From: Geodermatophilus sp. DSM 45219
Lineage (GTDB): Bacteria; Actinomycetota; Actinomycetes; Mycobacteriales; Geodermatophilaceae
NCBI RefSeq assembly: GCF_900104025.1
Contig: NZ_FNIQ01000005.1
Span: 310,001 to 374,000, forward strand
Direction: 5' to 3'
Length of the DNA: 64,000 bases
Shown here: piece after piece, positions 52,326 through 60,857 of the stretch
How positions within the stretch are numbered: position 1 is the stretch's first letter
Layout: each line of letters starts with the position of its first letter
The notes under the pieces: generated by a model
Seen by the model: only the letters and a program-made list of their open reading frames with translations
Database searches by the model: none
Told to the model about the DNA's origin: nothing
Program-made: the position numbers and the translations under genes

Positions 52326-53486
52326 TCAGGCGGCGAGCTCGGCGGCCCGGCGGGCGGCGCCGTCCATCGTGTCCACCAGGGTCACCAGCGGGTGGTTGGC
52401 GTCGGCGAGGATGCGCCGGCCCTCCTCCACGTTGTTGCCGTCGAGCCGGACGACCAGCGGCTTGGTCGCCTCGTCGCCGAGCAGCTGCAGCGCGTGGACG
52501 ATGCCGTTGGCGACCGCGTCGCAGGCGGTGATCCCGCCGAAGACGTTGACGAAGACGCTCTTCACGGCCGGGTCGGAGAGGATGATGTGCAGGCCGTTGG
52601 CCATCACCTCGGCGGAGGCGCCACCACCGATGTCGAGGAAGTTGGCCGGCTTGACGCCGCCGAACTCCTCACCGGCGTAGGCCACGACGTCCAGCGTGCT
52701 CATGACCAGCCCGGCACCGTTGCCGATGATGCCGACCTCGCCCTCGAGCTTGACGTAGTTGAGGTCCTTCTCCTTGGCCGCGGCCTCCAGCGGGTCGGCC
52801 GCGGCGGTGTCCTCGAGGCCCTCGTGCTCGGCGTGCCGGAAGCGGGCGTTCTCGTCGAGGGTCACCTTCGCGTCCAGCGCGAGGACCGTGCCGTCGGGCG
52901 CCTTGGCCAGCGGGTTGACCTCGACCAGGGTCGCGTCCTCCTTGGCGAAGACGTCCCACAGCTGGACGGCGATGGCGACGACCTGGTCGCGCACCTCGGC
53001 CGGGAAGCCGGCCGCGTCGACGATCTCGGCGGCCTTGGCGGTGTCGACGCCGGTGGTGGCGTCCACGGGGATGCGGGCCAGGGCCTCCGGGCGCTCGACG
53101 GCGAGCTGCTCGATCTCCATGCCGCCCTCGACGCTGGCCATGGCCAGGAAGGTGCGGTTGGCGCGGTCGAGCAGGTAGGAGAAGTAGTACTCCTCGGCGA
53201 TGTCGCTGGCCTGGGCGACCATCACGCGGTGGGTGATGTGGCCCTTGATGTCCAGGCCGAGGATGTCCTGGGCCCGGGCGCGCGCCGCGTCGGCGTCGTC
53301 GGCGAGCTTGACGCCGCCGGCCTTGCCACGCCCGCCGGTCTTGACCTGCGCCTTGACGACGACGGTCGTGCCGATCTCGCGGGCGATCGCCTCCGCCTGC
53401 TCGGGGGTCTCGGCGACGCCGCCGGGGAGCACGGGGACACCGTGCGAGGCCAACAGGTCACGGGCCTGGTACTCGAAGAGATCCAC
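52326..53486 (-). CDS. sucC: Succinyl-CoA synthetase beta subunit
   Basis: 386-aa ATP-grasp subunit. It starts [21 protein letters not shown], with [20 protein letters not shown] near residue 43, [13 protein letters not shown] near 190, [33 protein letters not shown] near 255 and [15 protein letters not shown] near 350. GTG 53486 is the right start because the protein then begins as in homologs; TACGGT lies 8 nt upstream and no ribosome site is visible, consistent with a leaderless message for sucCD. Confidence 0.97.
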   Translation of the reverse strand: MDLFEYQARDLLASHGVPVLPGGVAETPEQAEAIAREIGTTVVVKAQVKTGGRGKAGGVKLADDADAARARAQDILGLDIKGHITHRVMVAQASDIAEEYYFSYLLDRANRTFLAMASVEGGMEIEQLAVERPEALARIPVDATTGVDTAKAAEIVDAAGFPAEVRDQVVAIAVQLWDVFAKEDATLVEVNPLAKAPDGTVLALDAKVTLDENARFRHAEHEGLEDTAAADPLEAAAKEKDLNYVKLEGEVGIIGNGAGLVMSTLDVVAYAGEEFGGVKPANFLDIGGGASAEVMANGLHIILSDPAVKSVFVNVFGGITACDAVANGIVHALQLLGDEATKPLVVRLDGNNVEEGRRILADANHPLVTLVDTMDGAARRAAELAA

Positions 53487-53629
53487 GAACAGGCACCGTA
53501 AACCCCACCGGACCCGCACCGTGCACCGGCGGTGGAGAGGTGGGCGGCATCACAAGCCGGCTCCCCCGGACGGTGCCGGACGCCTCGGCACCCCGCCGTC
53601 ACGACCACCCAGGTCAGCGGCGGGCGAGG

Positions 53630-54019
53630 TCATCCCCCGGCCGCGTCGACCTCCGTCCGCAGCCAGTCCGCGATCTCCGCGGGCGGGGTGTCGGGCGCGA
53701 AGAGCCGGACCGGCCAGGGCAGCCCGGCGTCCGTGCCGCAGGCGAAGACGAGGACGTCGACCGTGCCGCGGTCGGCGAGCGCCGCAGCCAGCCGGGCCGG
53801 CAGCGCCGCCTCCTGCGCGGGCAGCACCGGCAGCCCGACGGCGTCGGCGTCCTCCTGGACGACGACGTCGGCCAGCTGTTCGACCGACCGGTGGCGCCAG
53901 GCGTACACGACCTCCATCCCGGCGTCGCGCAGCCCCCGGGCGACGACGACGGCGGCGCGGTCCTCGCCCTCCCCCGGCGCCACCACGACGACGCGGATGC
54001 GCTCCCCCGGCGCGGTCAC
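53630..54019 (-). CDS. B12-binding-domain-like protein lacking the cobalamin His
   Basis: 129 aa, one domain. It follows the cobalamin-binding domain of methylmalonyl-CoA mutase: IRVVVVAPGEGEDRAAVVVARGLRDAGMEVVYAW, then LADVVVQEDADAVGLPVLPAQ and a C-terminal helix. The family motif DxHxxG (usually GHDRG) is here GEDRA: the axial histidine and the glycine are missing. Thus it probably does not bind B12 through His. GTG 54019 overlaps the stop of the upstream membrane-protein gene. No mutase catalytic gene is next to it. Role unknown; a scaffold or a different cofactor is possible. Confidence 0.75.
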   Translation of the reverse strand: MTAPGERIRVVVVAPGEGEDRAAVVVARGLRDAGMEVVYAWRHRSVEQLADVVVQEDADAVGLPVLPAQEAALPARLAAALADRGTVDVLVFACGTDAGLPWPVRLFAPDTPPAEIADWLRTEVDAAGG

Positions 54020-55059
54020 CGGGCGGGAGCCCGGCGCAGCCGCCAGGCCAGCAGCGTGAGCGCGACGTAGCCGAGGCCGGCCAGCAGCAGCCCGGCGCCG
54101 GGCAGCGTCCACTCCAGCTCGTCGGAGACGAGCGCGTCCCGCAGTCCGCCGAGCCCGGCGACGAGGACGACGACGGCGATGGCCAGCAGCCCGCCGACGG
54201 CGGCCAGCCGGGGACGCAGCGAGGGGGCGAGCACCGAGCAGAGGACGACGGCGCCGGCCAGCAGCAGGCCGCCGAGCAGCGCGAGGCCGGGCCGCTCGAG
54301 CAGCCCCTGCGGGCCGTCCTGCTCGACGACGACCTGCAGGCCGGTGGTGGGGTCGGTGACGATCCGGTCGGGGACGTCGGCGGCCGGCAGCACCAGGCAC
54401 AGCACCGCGCCGACGCCCAGCAGCACCGCGGCGCCGGCGAGCGCGGGGCGGGCCGGGTCGAGCGCCCCCGCGTCGTCCATCACGGTGCGGCCCCACGAGC
54501 CGACGGCCAGCACGCCGGCCAGCACGGTGAGCGCGAGGGCCAGGGCACCGAGCACCCAGCCGGGTCCGGCGTCCACCGAGCTGGTGAGCACCCGCTGCCC
54601 GGCGATCACCTCGATGCCCGGCCGGACGGTGGAGCTGCTCGCCCGGTAGAGCTCGATGAGCAGCAGGCCGGTGGTCAGCGCGCCGGTGATCCCGGCGAAG
54701 GCGAGGCCGAAGCGGGGTGCCCGGCCGGCGGCGAGGCCGGCACCGACCGCGACCGAGGCCAGCGGCAGCAGGAGGCCGGCGGGCAGGCCGCCCGCGCCGC
54801 CGGTCGAGGAGACCTCCGTGCCGCCCACGACCAGGTAGGTGGGGACGAGCGCGGCCACGCCGACCACCCCGGCGAGGGCCAGCAGCAGGCCGGCCAGCCG
54901 GGCCGCCCGCGGCGGGTCACCGACGACGAGCCCGTCGGCCGGCACCGCGGGCGCCGGCCGGGACGGACGGCGCGGGCCGCTGCGCCGGGCGGTCGGGCGC
55001 GCCGACCCGCTGCCTGCCGCGGTCGATCGGTCACGGGTGGAGCCGTCGCGGGTGACCAC
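54016..55059 (-). CDS. Polytopic membrane protein, unknown function
   Basis: 347 aa. A basic, Ser/Arg-rich N-terminus (residues 1-50, RPTARRSGPRRPSRP), then about eight membrane helices with two short extracytoplasmic regions (RASSSTVRPGIEVIAGQRVLT near 155; ADVPDRIVTDPTTGLQVVVEQ near 245). GTG 55059 with AAGGGGG 5 nt upstream; the longer frame has no ribosome site. The stop overlaps the B12-like gene by 4 bp, so the pair is coupled. No family recognised. Confidence 0.68.
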   Translation of the reverse strand: MVTRDGSTRDRSTAAGSGSARPTARRSGPRRPSRPAPAVPADGLVVGDPPRAARLAGLLLALAGVVGVAALVPTYLVVGGTEVSSTGGAGGLPAGLLLPLASVAVGAGLAAGRAPRFGLAFAGITGALTTGLLLIELYRASSSTVRPGIEVIAGQRVLTSSVDAGPGWVLGALALALTVLAGVLAVGSWGRTVMDDAGALDPARPALAGAAVLLGVGAVLCLVLPAADVPDRIVTDPTTGLQVVVEQDGPQGLLERPGLALLGGLLLAGAVVLCSVLAPSLRPRLAAVGGLLAIAVVVLVAGLGGLRDALVSDELEWTLPGAGLLLAGLGYVALTLLAWRLRRAPAR

Positions 55060-55219
55060 GGTGCCCCCTTCGTCTCGGTCACGAACCGGCCTCGGTGCGG
55101 GGCGCCGATGTGACGGGCACCACACGGCCGCTTTACCGTCAGGTGAACTGGGCATCACTCGCAGGTCGCCGGCCCGGGGGTGGACGCGCGCGGCCAGTGG
55201 TCCCGGACGGGGAGGAACG

Positions 55220-56116
55220 ATGCAACCGCTCAGCGACCCGGAGTGCCGACCAGCGTCGCACACCGGCGGCGGGACGCCGGGAGTGCCACGGCACCTCCTC
55301 CGCTCGCTGCTGAGCCCCACCACGCTGACCGGTGGCATCACCGAGCTGGCCCTCGTGGGCGCGCACGTGCTGATGTACCCCCTGGGCACCCGCACCGAGC
55401 GGCTGCGCCCGGACCTCCGGCGCCGGCCCGGCGATCAGCCGCCTGCGGTGCGCGCCCTGTTCGCCACCGACCCGCTGGCCGCCCGCGTCCCCGTCGTCCT
55501 CGTGCACGGCCTGATCGACAACCACTCGGTCTTCGCGGTGATGCGCCGCAGCCTGCGCCGCCGCGGCTTCACCTCCGTCTGCTCCTGGAACTACAGCCCG
55601 CTGCTCGCCGACGTCGCACGCGGCGCGGCCGACCTCGGCGCGCACCTGCAGCGGGTGTGCGAGCAGACCGGGCACGAGCGGGTGCACGTCGTCGGCCACA
55701 GCCTCGGCGGCCTGCTGGCCCGCTACCACCTGCAGCGGCAGGGCGGCGACCGGCACATCGCGTCGCTGGTGACGCTCGGGACGCCGCACCAGGGGTCGCT
55801 GCTGGCCCACCTGCTGCCCACCCCGCTGGTCCGCCAGCTGCGACCGGGCTCGGCGGTGCTGCAGGAGCTGGCCGGACCGGCGCCGGGGATCCGCACGCCG
55901 GTGACCGCCGTCTACAGCGACCTGGACCAGGTGGTCATCCCGACGAGCGCCGGGCGGTGCGACCACCCGGACCTGCAGGCGCGCAACGTGCTGGTCCGCG
56001 GGGTCGGCCACATGTCGCTGCCCTACCACCGCGGTGTGCTCGACGAGGTCGCGGCGACGCTCGCCGGCCTGCGGCAGCCGCGTACCGAGGCCCCGGCGGC
56101 GGCCGCCGTCGCCTGA
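55220..56116 (+). CDS. Lipase-like alpha/beta hydrolase
   Basis: 298 aa. VPVVLVHGLIDNHSVF near residue 90 (oxyanion HG), nucleophile elbow VVGHSLGGLLARYHLQ near 156 with Ser-His-Ser, LVTLGTPHQGS near 186 as in bacterial triacylglycerol lipases, Asp in VYSDLDQVVIP near 232, and His in VRGVGHMSLPYHRGV near 260, completing the triad. It has an N-terminal hydrophobic segment but no clear cleavage site. ATG 55220 with GGAGGA 4 nt upstream. Lipid or ester hydrolysis inferred. A terminator hairpin follows. Confidence 0.87.
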   Translation: MQPLSDPECRPASHTGGGTPGVPRHLLRSLLSPTTLTGGITELALVGAHVLMYPLGTRTERLRPDLRRRPGDQPPAVRALFATDPLAARVPVVLVHGLIDNHSVFAVMRRSLRRRGFTSVCSWNYSPLLADVARGAADLGAHLQRVCEQTGHERVHVVGHSLGGLLARYHLQRQGGDRHIASLVTLGTPHQGSLLAHLLPTPLVRQLRPGSAVLQELAGPAPGIRTPVTAVYSDLDQVVIPTSAGRCDHPDLQARNVLVRGVGHMSLPYHRGVLDEVAATLAGLRQPRTEAPAAAAVA

Positions 56117-56128
56117 GCACCACCGTCC

Positions 56129-56162
56129 CCGCCCGCCCCACCGGATCCGGTGCGGCGGGCGG
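56129..56162 (+). terminator. Terminator after the lipase gene
   Basis: A near-perfect palindrome with 17-bp arms (56129-56145 and 56146-56162, one mismatch, centre CCGGATCCGG) folds into a long hairpin 12 bp beyond the stop. It is followed by TCTCGT. The rest of 56163-56365 holds no gene; an inverted repeat TGATCG/CGATCA near 56256-56275 may be a regulator site for the M23 gene. Confidence 0.65.
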
Positions 56163-56365
56163 TCTCGTGCTGCGGCAGCACCTCGTCCGTCCCACGGGCA
56201 CCACGGGCCCCGGGCGGCACACCGCACGGGTGTCGCGTGCCGATGAAGGAACTGACTGATCGTTACCGTCCGATCACGGCTCCGGCGCCCCGCTGGCGTC
56301 GTCGTCGCTCCCCCGGCGGGCCGCCTGCGGCGCCGGCGGGGAACCGCTCACCGAGGAGGTGCTCC

Positions 56366-57184
56366 GTGACCCGCTCGACCGGCCCCGCGCTGCTGGAGCG
56401 TCCGCGCACCGACGGTGAGCCCACCGCCGACGCCACCCCTGCCGCCGTCGTCGCCGCCGGACCCGCCCCGGCGGCCGGGCCGGCCGAGGCCCCCGGGACC
56501 GTCGACGAGCAGCCGGTCGCCCCTGGTCGCCGGCTGCCCCGCCCGCCCGGCCGGCGCGGCCCGGTGTGGCTGGCCGCGCTCGTCGCGGGCGCGGTCATCG
56601 CCGCACTGCCGAGCACGCTGGACGGCGACTCGGCCGGGCTGGCGGTCAGCGCCGCCGACTACGGCCTGGGCGAGGCCTCGGCCATCGGGTTCAGCGGGGA
56701 CATGGAGGACGCCGGCGTGCGCCGCGGCATCACCGAGGCCGAGGCGCAGGCCCGGCTCGGCGAGCTGGCCGCCTCCCGCGCCGCCCGCGAGCCGCAGACC
56801 GTGCTGCCGACCCAGGGCCGGCTGACCACCTGCTTCTGCATGCGCTGGGGCACCATGCACTACGGCCTCGACCTGGCCGGCCCGCTGGGCACCCCCATCT
56901 ACTCGGCCACCGACGGCGTCGTCATCCGCGCCGGGCGGGCCTCCGGGTACGGCAACGCCGTCTACGTCCAGGACCCCGACGGCAACGTGCACGTCTACGG
57001 CCACATGCGCTACTACGACGTCGAGGCCGGGGACCTGGTGAACGCCGGCGACCAGATCGCCACGATCGGCAACGAGGGCCAGTCGACCGGGCCGCACCTG
57101 CACTACCAGATCCACCGCGGCGGCATGGACGGCCGGCCGATCGACCCGCAGGAGTTCCTCGCGGAGCGCGGCGTCACCATCTGA
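56366..57184 (+). CDS. M23 (LytM-type) peptidase, secreted or anchored
   Basis: 272 aa. A cytoplasmic Pro/Ala-rich head (residues 1-65), a membrane segment VWLAALVAGAVIAALPS (about 70-86), a short stalk (EAEAQARLGELAASRAAR), then the peptidase: MHYGLDLAGPLGTPIYSATDGVV near 165 with zinc ligands His and Asp, SGYGNAVYVQDPDGNVHVYGHM near 195, and GPHLHYQIHRGG near 243 with the HxH pair. Zinc ligands are intact, so it should cleave peptidoglycan cross-bridges. GTG 56366 with GAGGAGG 7 nt upstream fixes the start over earlier ATGs. An unusual CFC precedes the catalytic domain. Confidence 0.88.
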   Translation: MTRSTGPALLERPRTDGEPTADATPAAVVAAGPAPAAGPAEAPGTVDEQPVAPGRRLPRPPGRRGPVWLAALVAGAVIAALPSTLDGDSAGLAVSAADYGLGEASAIGFSGDMEDAGVRRGITEAEAQARLGELAASRAAREPQTVLPTQGRLTTCFCMRWGTMHYGLDLAGPLGTPIYSATDGVVIRAGRASGYGNAVYVQDPDGNVHVYGHMRYYDVEAGDLVNAGDQIATIGNEGQSTGPHLHYQIHRGGMDGRPIDPQEFLAERGVTI

Positions 57185-57200
57185 GGCCCCCAGCGACTGG

Positions 57201-57262
57201 CCCGACTGCTGGGAAGTCGGGCCTCCGAGCGGCGCTCGAGGCCCGATTTCCCAGCAGTTGGG
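57201..57262. repeat. CCCGACTGCTGGGAAGTCGGG palindrome, copy C, solitary
   Basis: 25-bp arms 57201-57225 and 57238-57262 match at 23 of 25 positions around a 12-nt centre. The arm is the same motif that flanks the DUF559 gene at 40435 and 41459. Here it lies between the convergent M23 and pcrA genes with no DUF559 gene, and could serve as a two-way terminator. Confidence 0.85.
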
Positions 57263-57327
57263 TCCTGGGCACGAGCTGACGGGCGCCGGGCCACCGCTCC
57301 TCGGGTCAGAGCTCGACGAGCGGGGCC

Positions 57328-59625
57328 CTACAGCTTGACGAGCGGGGCGTAGCGCAGGACGAGGCGCTTGGTGCCGCCGGACCCGAAGTCGACGGTCGCC
57401 TGGGCCTTGTCGCCGATCCCGGTGACCTCGACGACGGTGCCCAGTCCGAACGCGTCGTGGCTGACCCGGTCGCCGACGTCCACCGAGATGACCGGCCGGT
57501 TGCCCGCGCCGCCGCGCAGCCCGCCGGTGGACAGCCCGGTGGCCGCCACCCGCTGCTGCGCCGAGCGGTACCCGGTGCTCGGCGCGGGCACCGGCTCCTT
57601 GCCGGCCCACTGCACGGTGTCACCCGGCAGCTCGTCGAGGAAACGGGACGGCGGGTTGTAGGCCGGCTGCCCCCAGCTGGTGCGCACCGTGGCCCGGGAG
57701 ATGAACAGCCGCTGCTGGGCCCGGGTGATGCCGACGTAGGCCAGCCGGCGCTCCTCCTCCAGCTCGCGCGGGTCGCCGAGCGCGCGCAGGTGCGGGAAGA
57801 CGCCGTCCTCCATGCCGGTGAGGAAGACGACGGGGAACTCCAGGCCCTTGGCGGTGTGCAGGGTCATCAGCGTGACCACGCCGGCATCGTCCCCGGCGAC
57901 GGGGATCTGGTCGGCGTCGGCGACCAGCGACACCTGCTCGAGGAAGTCGGTGACCGAGCCGCCGGGGTTGGCCGCCTCGAACTCCGCGGCCACCGAGACG
58001 AGCTCGTTGAGGTTGTCGACGCGGCCCTCGTCCTGCGGGTCGGTGCTGGCCTGCAGCTCGGCGAGGTAGCCGGTGCGGTCGAGGATGCTCTCCAGCAGCG
58101 CGGCCGGGCCCGAGCCGGTCTCCACCAGCTGCTCGAACTCCTCGAGCAGCGCGACGAACTCCTGGATCGCCTTGAGCGACCGCGGGGCGAGGGTGGTGAC
58201 CTCCGAGCAGCGGCGCAGGGCGCTGCCGAAGGCGATCCGCTCCCGGTCGGCGAAGGACTCGATGCAGGACTCGGCCTTCTCGCCGATCCCCCGCTTGGGC
58301 ACGTTGATCACCCGGCGCAGGCTGACGACGTCGGCCGGGTTGGCGACCAGCTTGAGGTAGGCCAGCGCGTCGCGGACCTCCTTGCGCTCGTAGAAGCGCA
58401 CGCCGCCGACGACCTTGTAGGGCATGCCGACGCGGATGAACACCTCCTCGAACACCCGGGAGGCGTTGTTGGTCCGGTAGAAGACGGCGATGTCCCTGGG
58501 CTTGGCCTCGCCCTCGTCGACCAGCGCGTCGATCTGCTCGGCGACCCAGGCGGCCTCGTCGTGCTCGTTCTCCGCGACGTAGCCCTCGATCAGCGCGCCG
58601 TCGCCCGCGTCGGTCCACAGGTTCTTGGGACGGCGGCCGGTGTTCCTGGAGATGACCTGGTTCGCGGCCTTGAGGATCCGCTGGGTGGAGCGGTAGTTCT
58701 GCTCCAGCAGGATCGTGGTGGCCTGCGGGTAGTCGCGCTCGAACTCGTCGATGTTGCGGATCGTGGCGCCGCGGAAGGCGTAGATCGACTGGTCGGCGTC
58801 GCCGACCACGCACAGCTCGGCCGGTGGCACCGGCCCCTCCCCCGTGCCGACCAGCTCGCGGACCAGCACGTACTGGGCGTGGTTGGTGTCCTGGTACTCG
58901 TCGACCAGCACGTGCCGGAAGCGGCGGCGGTAGTGCTCGGCGACGTCGGGGAACGCCTGCAGCAGGTGCACGGTCGTCATGATCAGGTCGTCGAAGTCCA
59001 TGGCGTGCGCCTCGCGCAGCCGCCGCTGGTAGAGCGTGTAGGCCTCCTTGAGCACCTTCTCCGGCGCCGTCTGGGGGCTGAAGGACTCCTCGTCGACGAG
59101 CTCGTTCTTCAGGTTGGACACCTGGGCGGCGAGGCTGCGGCCGGGGTAGCGCTTGGCGTCGAGGTCCAGGTCGCGGGCCACCATGGTCATGAGCCGGACG
59201 GAGTCGCCCTGGTCGTAGATCGTGAACGACGACTTCATCCCGAGCTTGCCGGCCTCGGCCCGCAGGATGCGCACGCACATCGAGTGGAACGTCGACACCC
59301 ACATCGCGCGGGCGCGCGGGCCGACGAGCGCGGCGACCCGCTCCTTCATCTCCCCGGCGGCCTTGTTGGTGAAGGTGATCGCGAGGATCTCACCGGGCTG
59401 CACGCCGCGGGCGCCGAGCAGGTACGCGATGCGGTGCGCCAGCACCCGGGTCTTGCCCGAGCCGGCGCCCGCGACGATGAGCAGCGGGCTGCCCTCGTGG
59501 ACGACGGCCTGCCGTTGCGGCCCGTTGAGGCCGGCGAGCATGCGGTCCAGCTCCCGCCCCACCTGGCCGGAGGCGGAACGCTGGAGGGACGCGGTGCCCG
59601 GGAGGGCCTGCTGCACGCTGCTCAT
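57328..59625 (-). CDS. pcrA: ATP-dependent DNA helicase PcrA/UvrD
   Basis: 765-aa superfamily 1 3'-5' helicase for excision repair and replication. Q-motif LNGPQRQAVVH near residue 33, Walker A AGAGSGKTRVLAHRI near 53, ITFTNKAAGEMKER near 84, STFHSMCVRILR near 110, VDEYQDTNHAQY (motif II) near 226, GDADQSIYAFRGA near 257, LEQNYRST near 288, TLHTAKGLEF near 560, VGITRAQ near 605. The C-terminus has the Tudor-like SVDVGDRVSHDAFGLGTVVEV domain that contacts RNA polymerase in PcrA. ATG 59625. All motifs intact. Confidence 0.96.
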   Translation of the reverse strand: MSSVQQALPGTASLQRSASGQVGRELDRMLAGLNGPQRQAVVHEGSPLLIVAGAGSGKTRVLAHRIAYLLGARGVQPGEILAITFTNKAAGEMKERVAALVGPRARAMWVSTFHSMCVRILRAEAGKLGMKSSFTIYDQGDSVRLMTMVARDLDLDAKRYPGRSLAAQVSNLKNELVDEESFSPQTAPEKVLKEAYTLYQRRLREAHAMDFDDLIMTTVHLLQAFPDVAEHYRRRFRHVLVDEYQDTNHAQYVLVRELVGTGEGPVPPAELCVVGDADQSIYAFRGATIRNIDEFERDYPQATTILLEQNYRSTQRILKAANQVISRNTGRRPKNLWTDAGDGALIEGYVAENEHDEAAWVAEQIDALVDEGEAKPRDIAVFYRTNNASRVFEEVFIRVGMPYKVVGGVRFYERKEVRDALAYLKLVANPADVVSLRRVINVPKRGIGEKAESCIESFADRERIAFGSALRRCSEVTTLAPRSLKAIQEFVALLEEFEQLVETGSGPAALLESILDRTGYLAELQASTDPQDEGRVDNLNELVSVAAEFEAANPGGSVTDFLEQVSLVADADQIPVAGDDAGVVTLMTLHTAKGLEFPVVFLTGMEDGVFPHLRALGDPRELEEERRLAYVGITRAQQRLFISRATVRTSWGQPAYNPPSRFLDELPGDTVQWAGKEPVPAPSTGYRSAQQRVAATGLSTGGLRGGAGNRPVISVDVGDRVSHDAFGLGTVVEVTGIGDKAQATVDFGSGGTKRLVLRYAPLVKL

Positions 59626-59732
59626 GACGACACCACTGTAGTTCGGTCGGGTGACGCGGCCCGCCGCCGCGCGCCGTCGTCCACAGGGGGTCCGGTGGCC
59701 AGGATCGCCGTCCCCGTGGCAGACTCCCCGAC

Positions 59733-59795
59733 GTGCTCGCCGCCCTCAGCTTTTACTACGGCCACCGGGATCCGGTGTCCGTCACCGCTGGCTGA
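59733..59795 (+). CDS. Leader peptide with Phe-Tyr-Tyr ahead of chorismate mutase
   Basis: GTG 59733 opens 20 codons ending at TGA 59793-59795: MLAALSFYYGHRDPVSVTAG. TTT TAC TAC at 59751-59759 are control-codon candidates for phenylalanine and tyrosine, the end products of the chorismate mutase branch. CAGACT (59720-59725) lies 7 nt before the GTG, so the leader would be transcribed and translated leaderless. CACCGG/CCGGTG at 59763-59777 can form a pause hairpin directly after the control codons. A terminator follows 17 nt after the stop. Not known to me from any described system; codon content and layout are the evidence. Confidence 0.65.
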   Translation: MLAALSFYYGHRDPVSVTAG

Positions 59796-59811
59796 GCACA
59801 CGCCGCAACAG

Positions 59812-59848
59812 ACGCCCCGGGCCCGAGGAGCCCGGGGCGTTTCTCGTT
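59812..59848 (+). terminator. Attenuator terminator upstream of chorismate mutase
   Basis: Stem ACGCCCCGGGC (59812-59822) with 59830-59840, 11 perfect base pairs, 7-nt loop, followed by TTTCTCGTT. It lies between the leader peptide and the GTG at 59892, where a terminator would block the gene unless controlled. A classical Rho-independent form, rare in such GC-rich DNA. Confidence 0.8.
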
Positions 59849-59891
59849 CCAGGGGGTCCTCCGGCCCAGAGCCCGCCCCAGGAGGACCGCC

Positions 59892-60158
59892 GTGACCGCG
59901 ACCATCGACACCCCCGCCGACGAGCGCATCGCCGAGCTGCGCGGGCAGATCGACGCCTGCGACGCCGAGATCATCGAGCTGGTGCAGCGCCGGCTCGCCG
60001 TGTCCCGGGAGATCGGCGAGCTGCGCCGCGCCTCCGGCGGCACCCGGCTGTCGCTGTCCCGCGAGCAGCAGGTGCTCGCCCGCTTCCAGGCCGCGCTCGG
60101 CCGGGACGGCGCCGCGCTCGGCATGATGCTGCTGCGCCAGGGCCGCGGCCGCCTCTGA
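59892..60158 (+). CDS. Chorismate mutase (AroQ class)
   Basis: 88-aa all-helical monofunctional enzyme converting chorismate to prephenate, first step to Phe and Tyr. RIAELRGQIDACDAEIIELVQRRLAVSREIGELRRASG matches the AroQ core with the Arg and Lys/Arg active-site pattern; the C-terminal helix (LGMMLLRQGRG) is somewhat shorter than in E. coli. GTG 59892 with AGGAGGACCGCC upstream. Expressed from an attenuated leader, see 59733 and 59812. Its stop TGA (60156-60158) is the start of a hairpin element. Confidence 0.9.
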   Translation: MTATIDTPADERIAELRGQIDACDAEIIELVQRRLAVSREIGELRRASGGTRLSLSREQQVLARFQAALGRDGAALGMMLLRQGRGRL

Positions 60159-60279
60159 CGAAGGACCCTCCCGCCTCCCACGGCTCACGAGCTCGCCGCG
60201 GGGCCCTGCACGGGAGCCGTTCCAGTCCGTCACCGGGCTCGCCGCGGGCCCCGCAGGAGGGCCGTTCCAGCACGTCACC
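60156..60279. repeat. Hairpin element and half-copy between convergent genes
   Basis: TGACGAAGGACCCTCCCGCC starts on the chorismate mutase stop and ends with CGGGAGCCGTTCCAGTCCGT-CACC at 60235. A right half of a second element follows (60236-60279), ending GGCCGTTCCAGCACGTCACC, whose TCA (60275-60277) is the stop of the facing SnoaL-like gene. So both converging genes take their stops from element ends. Confidence 0.75.
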
Positions 60280-60682
60280 CGCCGCGCGGGTCGGCCGGCG
60301 GGAAGTCCGCGTGGCGGTGCACCAGCCACCAGTCGTCCTCGACGCGCTTGTAGACGTGCGTGACCCGGATCGTCATGGGCCGGGCCTCGCCGCCGTCCAC
60401 GCGCACCGTGCCGTGCTCGAAGCCGACCGTGTAGGCGAGGGCGCCACTGACCTCGACCACCTCGTACCGCGGCACGAGCTGACCGTCGCTGAACCGGCTG
60501 CCCACCCACTCGAAGGTCCGGGCGACGGCGTGGTGCCCCTTCTCGATCGGACCCCAGGCGCCGAACAACGTCACGTCGGCGGAGTCGGCCCAGCAGGCGG
60601 CGTACGGGCCGGGGTTCCCGGCTCCCATCGCCGCCAATCCGTCGGCGACACGCTCCAGAGCCCGGGACAGCGCAGCGTCCAT
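60275..60682 (-). CDS. SnoaL-like / NTF2-fold protein
   Basis: 135-aa cone-shaped fold domain: GLAAMGAGNPGPYAACWADSADVTLFGAWGP at the front, EVSGALAYTVGFEHGTVRVDGGEARPMTIRVTHVYKRVEDDWWLVHRHAD at the back, the pattern of ketosteroid-isomerase/SnoaL relatives with a steric-stress or small-molecule role. ATG 60682 with GGAGAGGGG upstream. Divergent from the ECF41 operon, so it may be controlled with it. Function not predictable. Confidence 0.8.
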   Translation of the reverse strand: MDAALSRALERVADGLAAMGAGNPGPYAACWADSADVTLFGAWGPIEKGHHAVARTFEWVGSRFSDGQLVPRYEVVEVSGALAYTVGFEHGTVRVDGGEARPMTIRVTHVYKRVEDDWWLVHRHADFPPADPRGG

Positions 60683-60801
60683 GCCCCTCTCCCTCCCCTC
60701 GGACGTGCCGCCGACGGGTCCACCGCGCGGCACCGAGCGGGGCCAGCATGCGACCCGCGGGCCCGGCCGCGGAAGGTGCCACGGACCCGCCCTGGTCGGC
60801 A

Positions 60802-60828
60802 CGTCACACCGGGGCGCGCCGTCCCGTC
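60802..60828 (+). promoter_or_regulatory. ECF41-type promoter
   Basis: CGTCACA (60802-60808), 16-nt spacer, CGTC (60825-60828). The ECF41 signature known to me is TGTCACA-N16-CGTC; this differs only at the first base. It lies 30 bp upstream of the carboxymuconolactone-decarboxylase-like gene that precedes the ECF41 sigma gene, implying autoregulation. Confidence 0.7.
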
Positions 60829-60857
60829 TCCATGTGCAGCACCCCACGGAGAGGACG

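Noticed and set aside
56117-56365. Possible c-di-AMP (ydaO) riboswitch upstream of the M23 peptidase
   Set aside because: Such riboswitches precede many actinobacterial wall hydrolase genes, but its conserved core sequences are not seen here.
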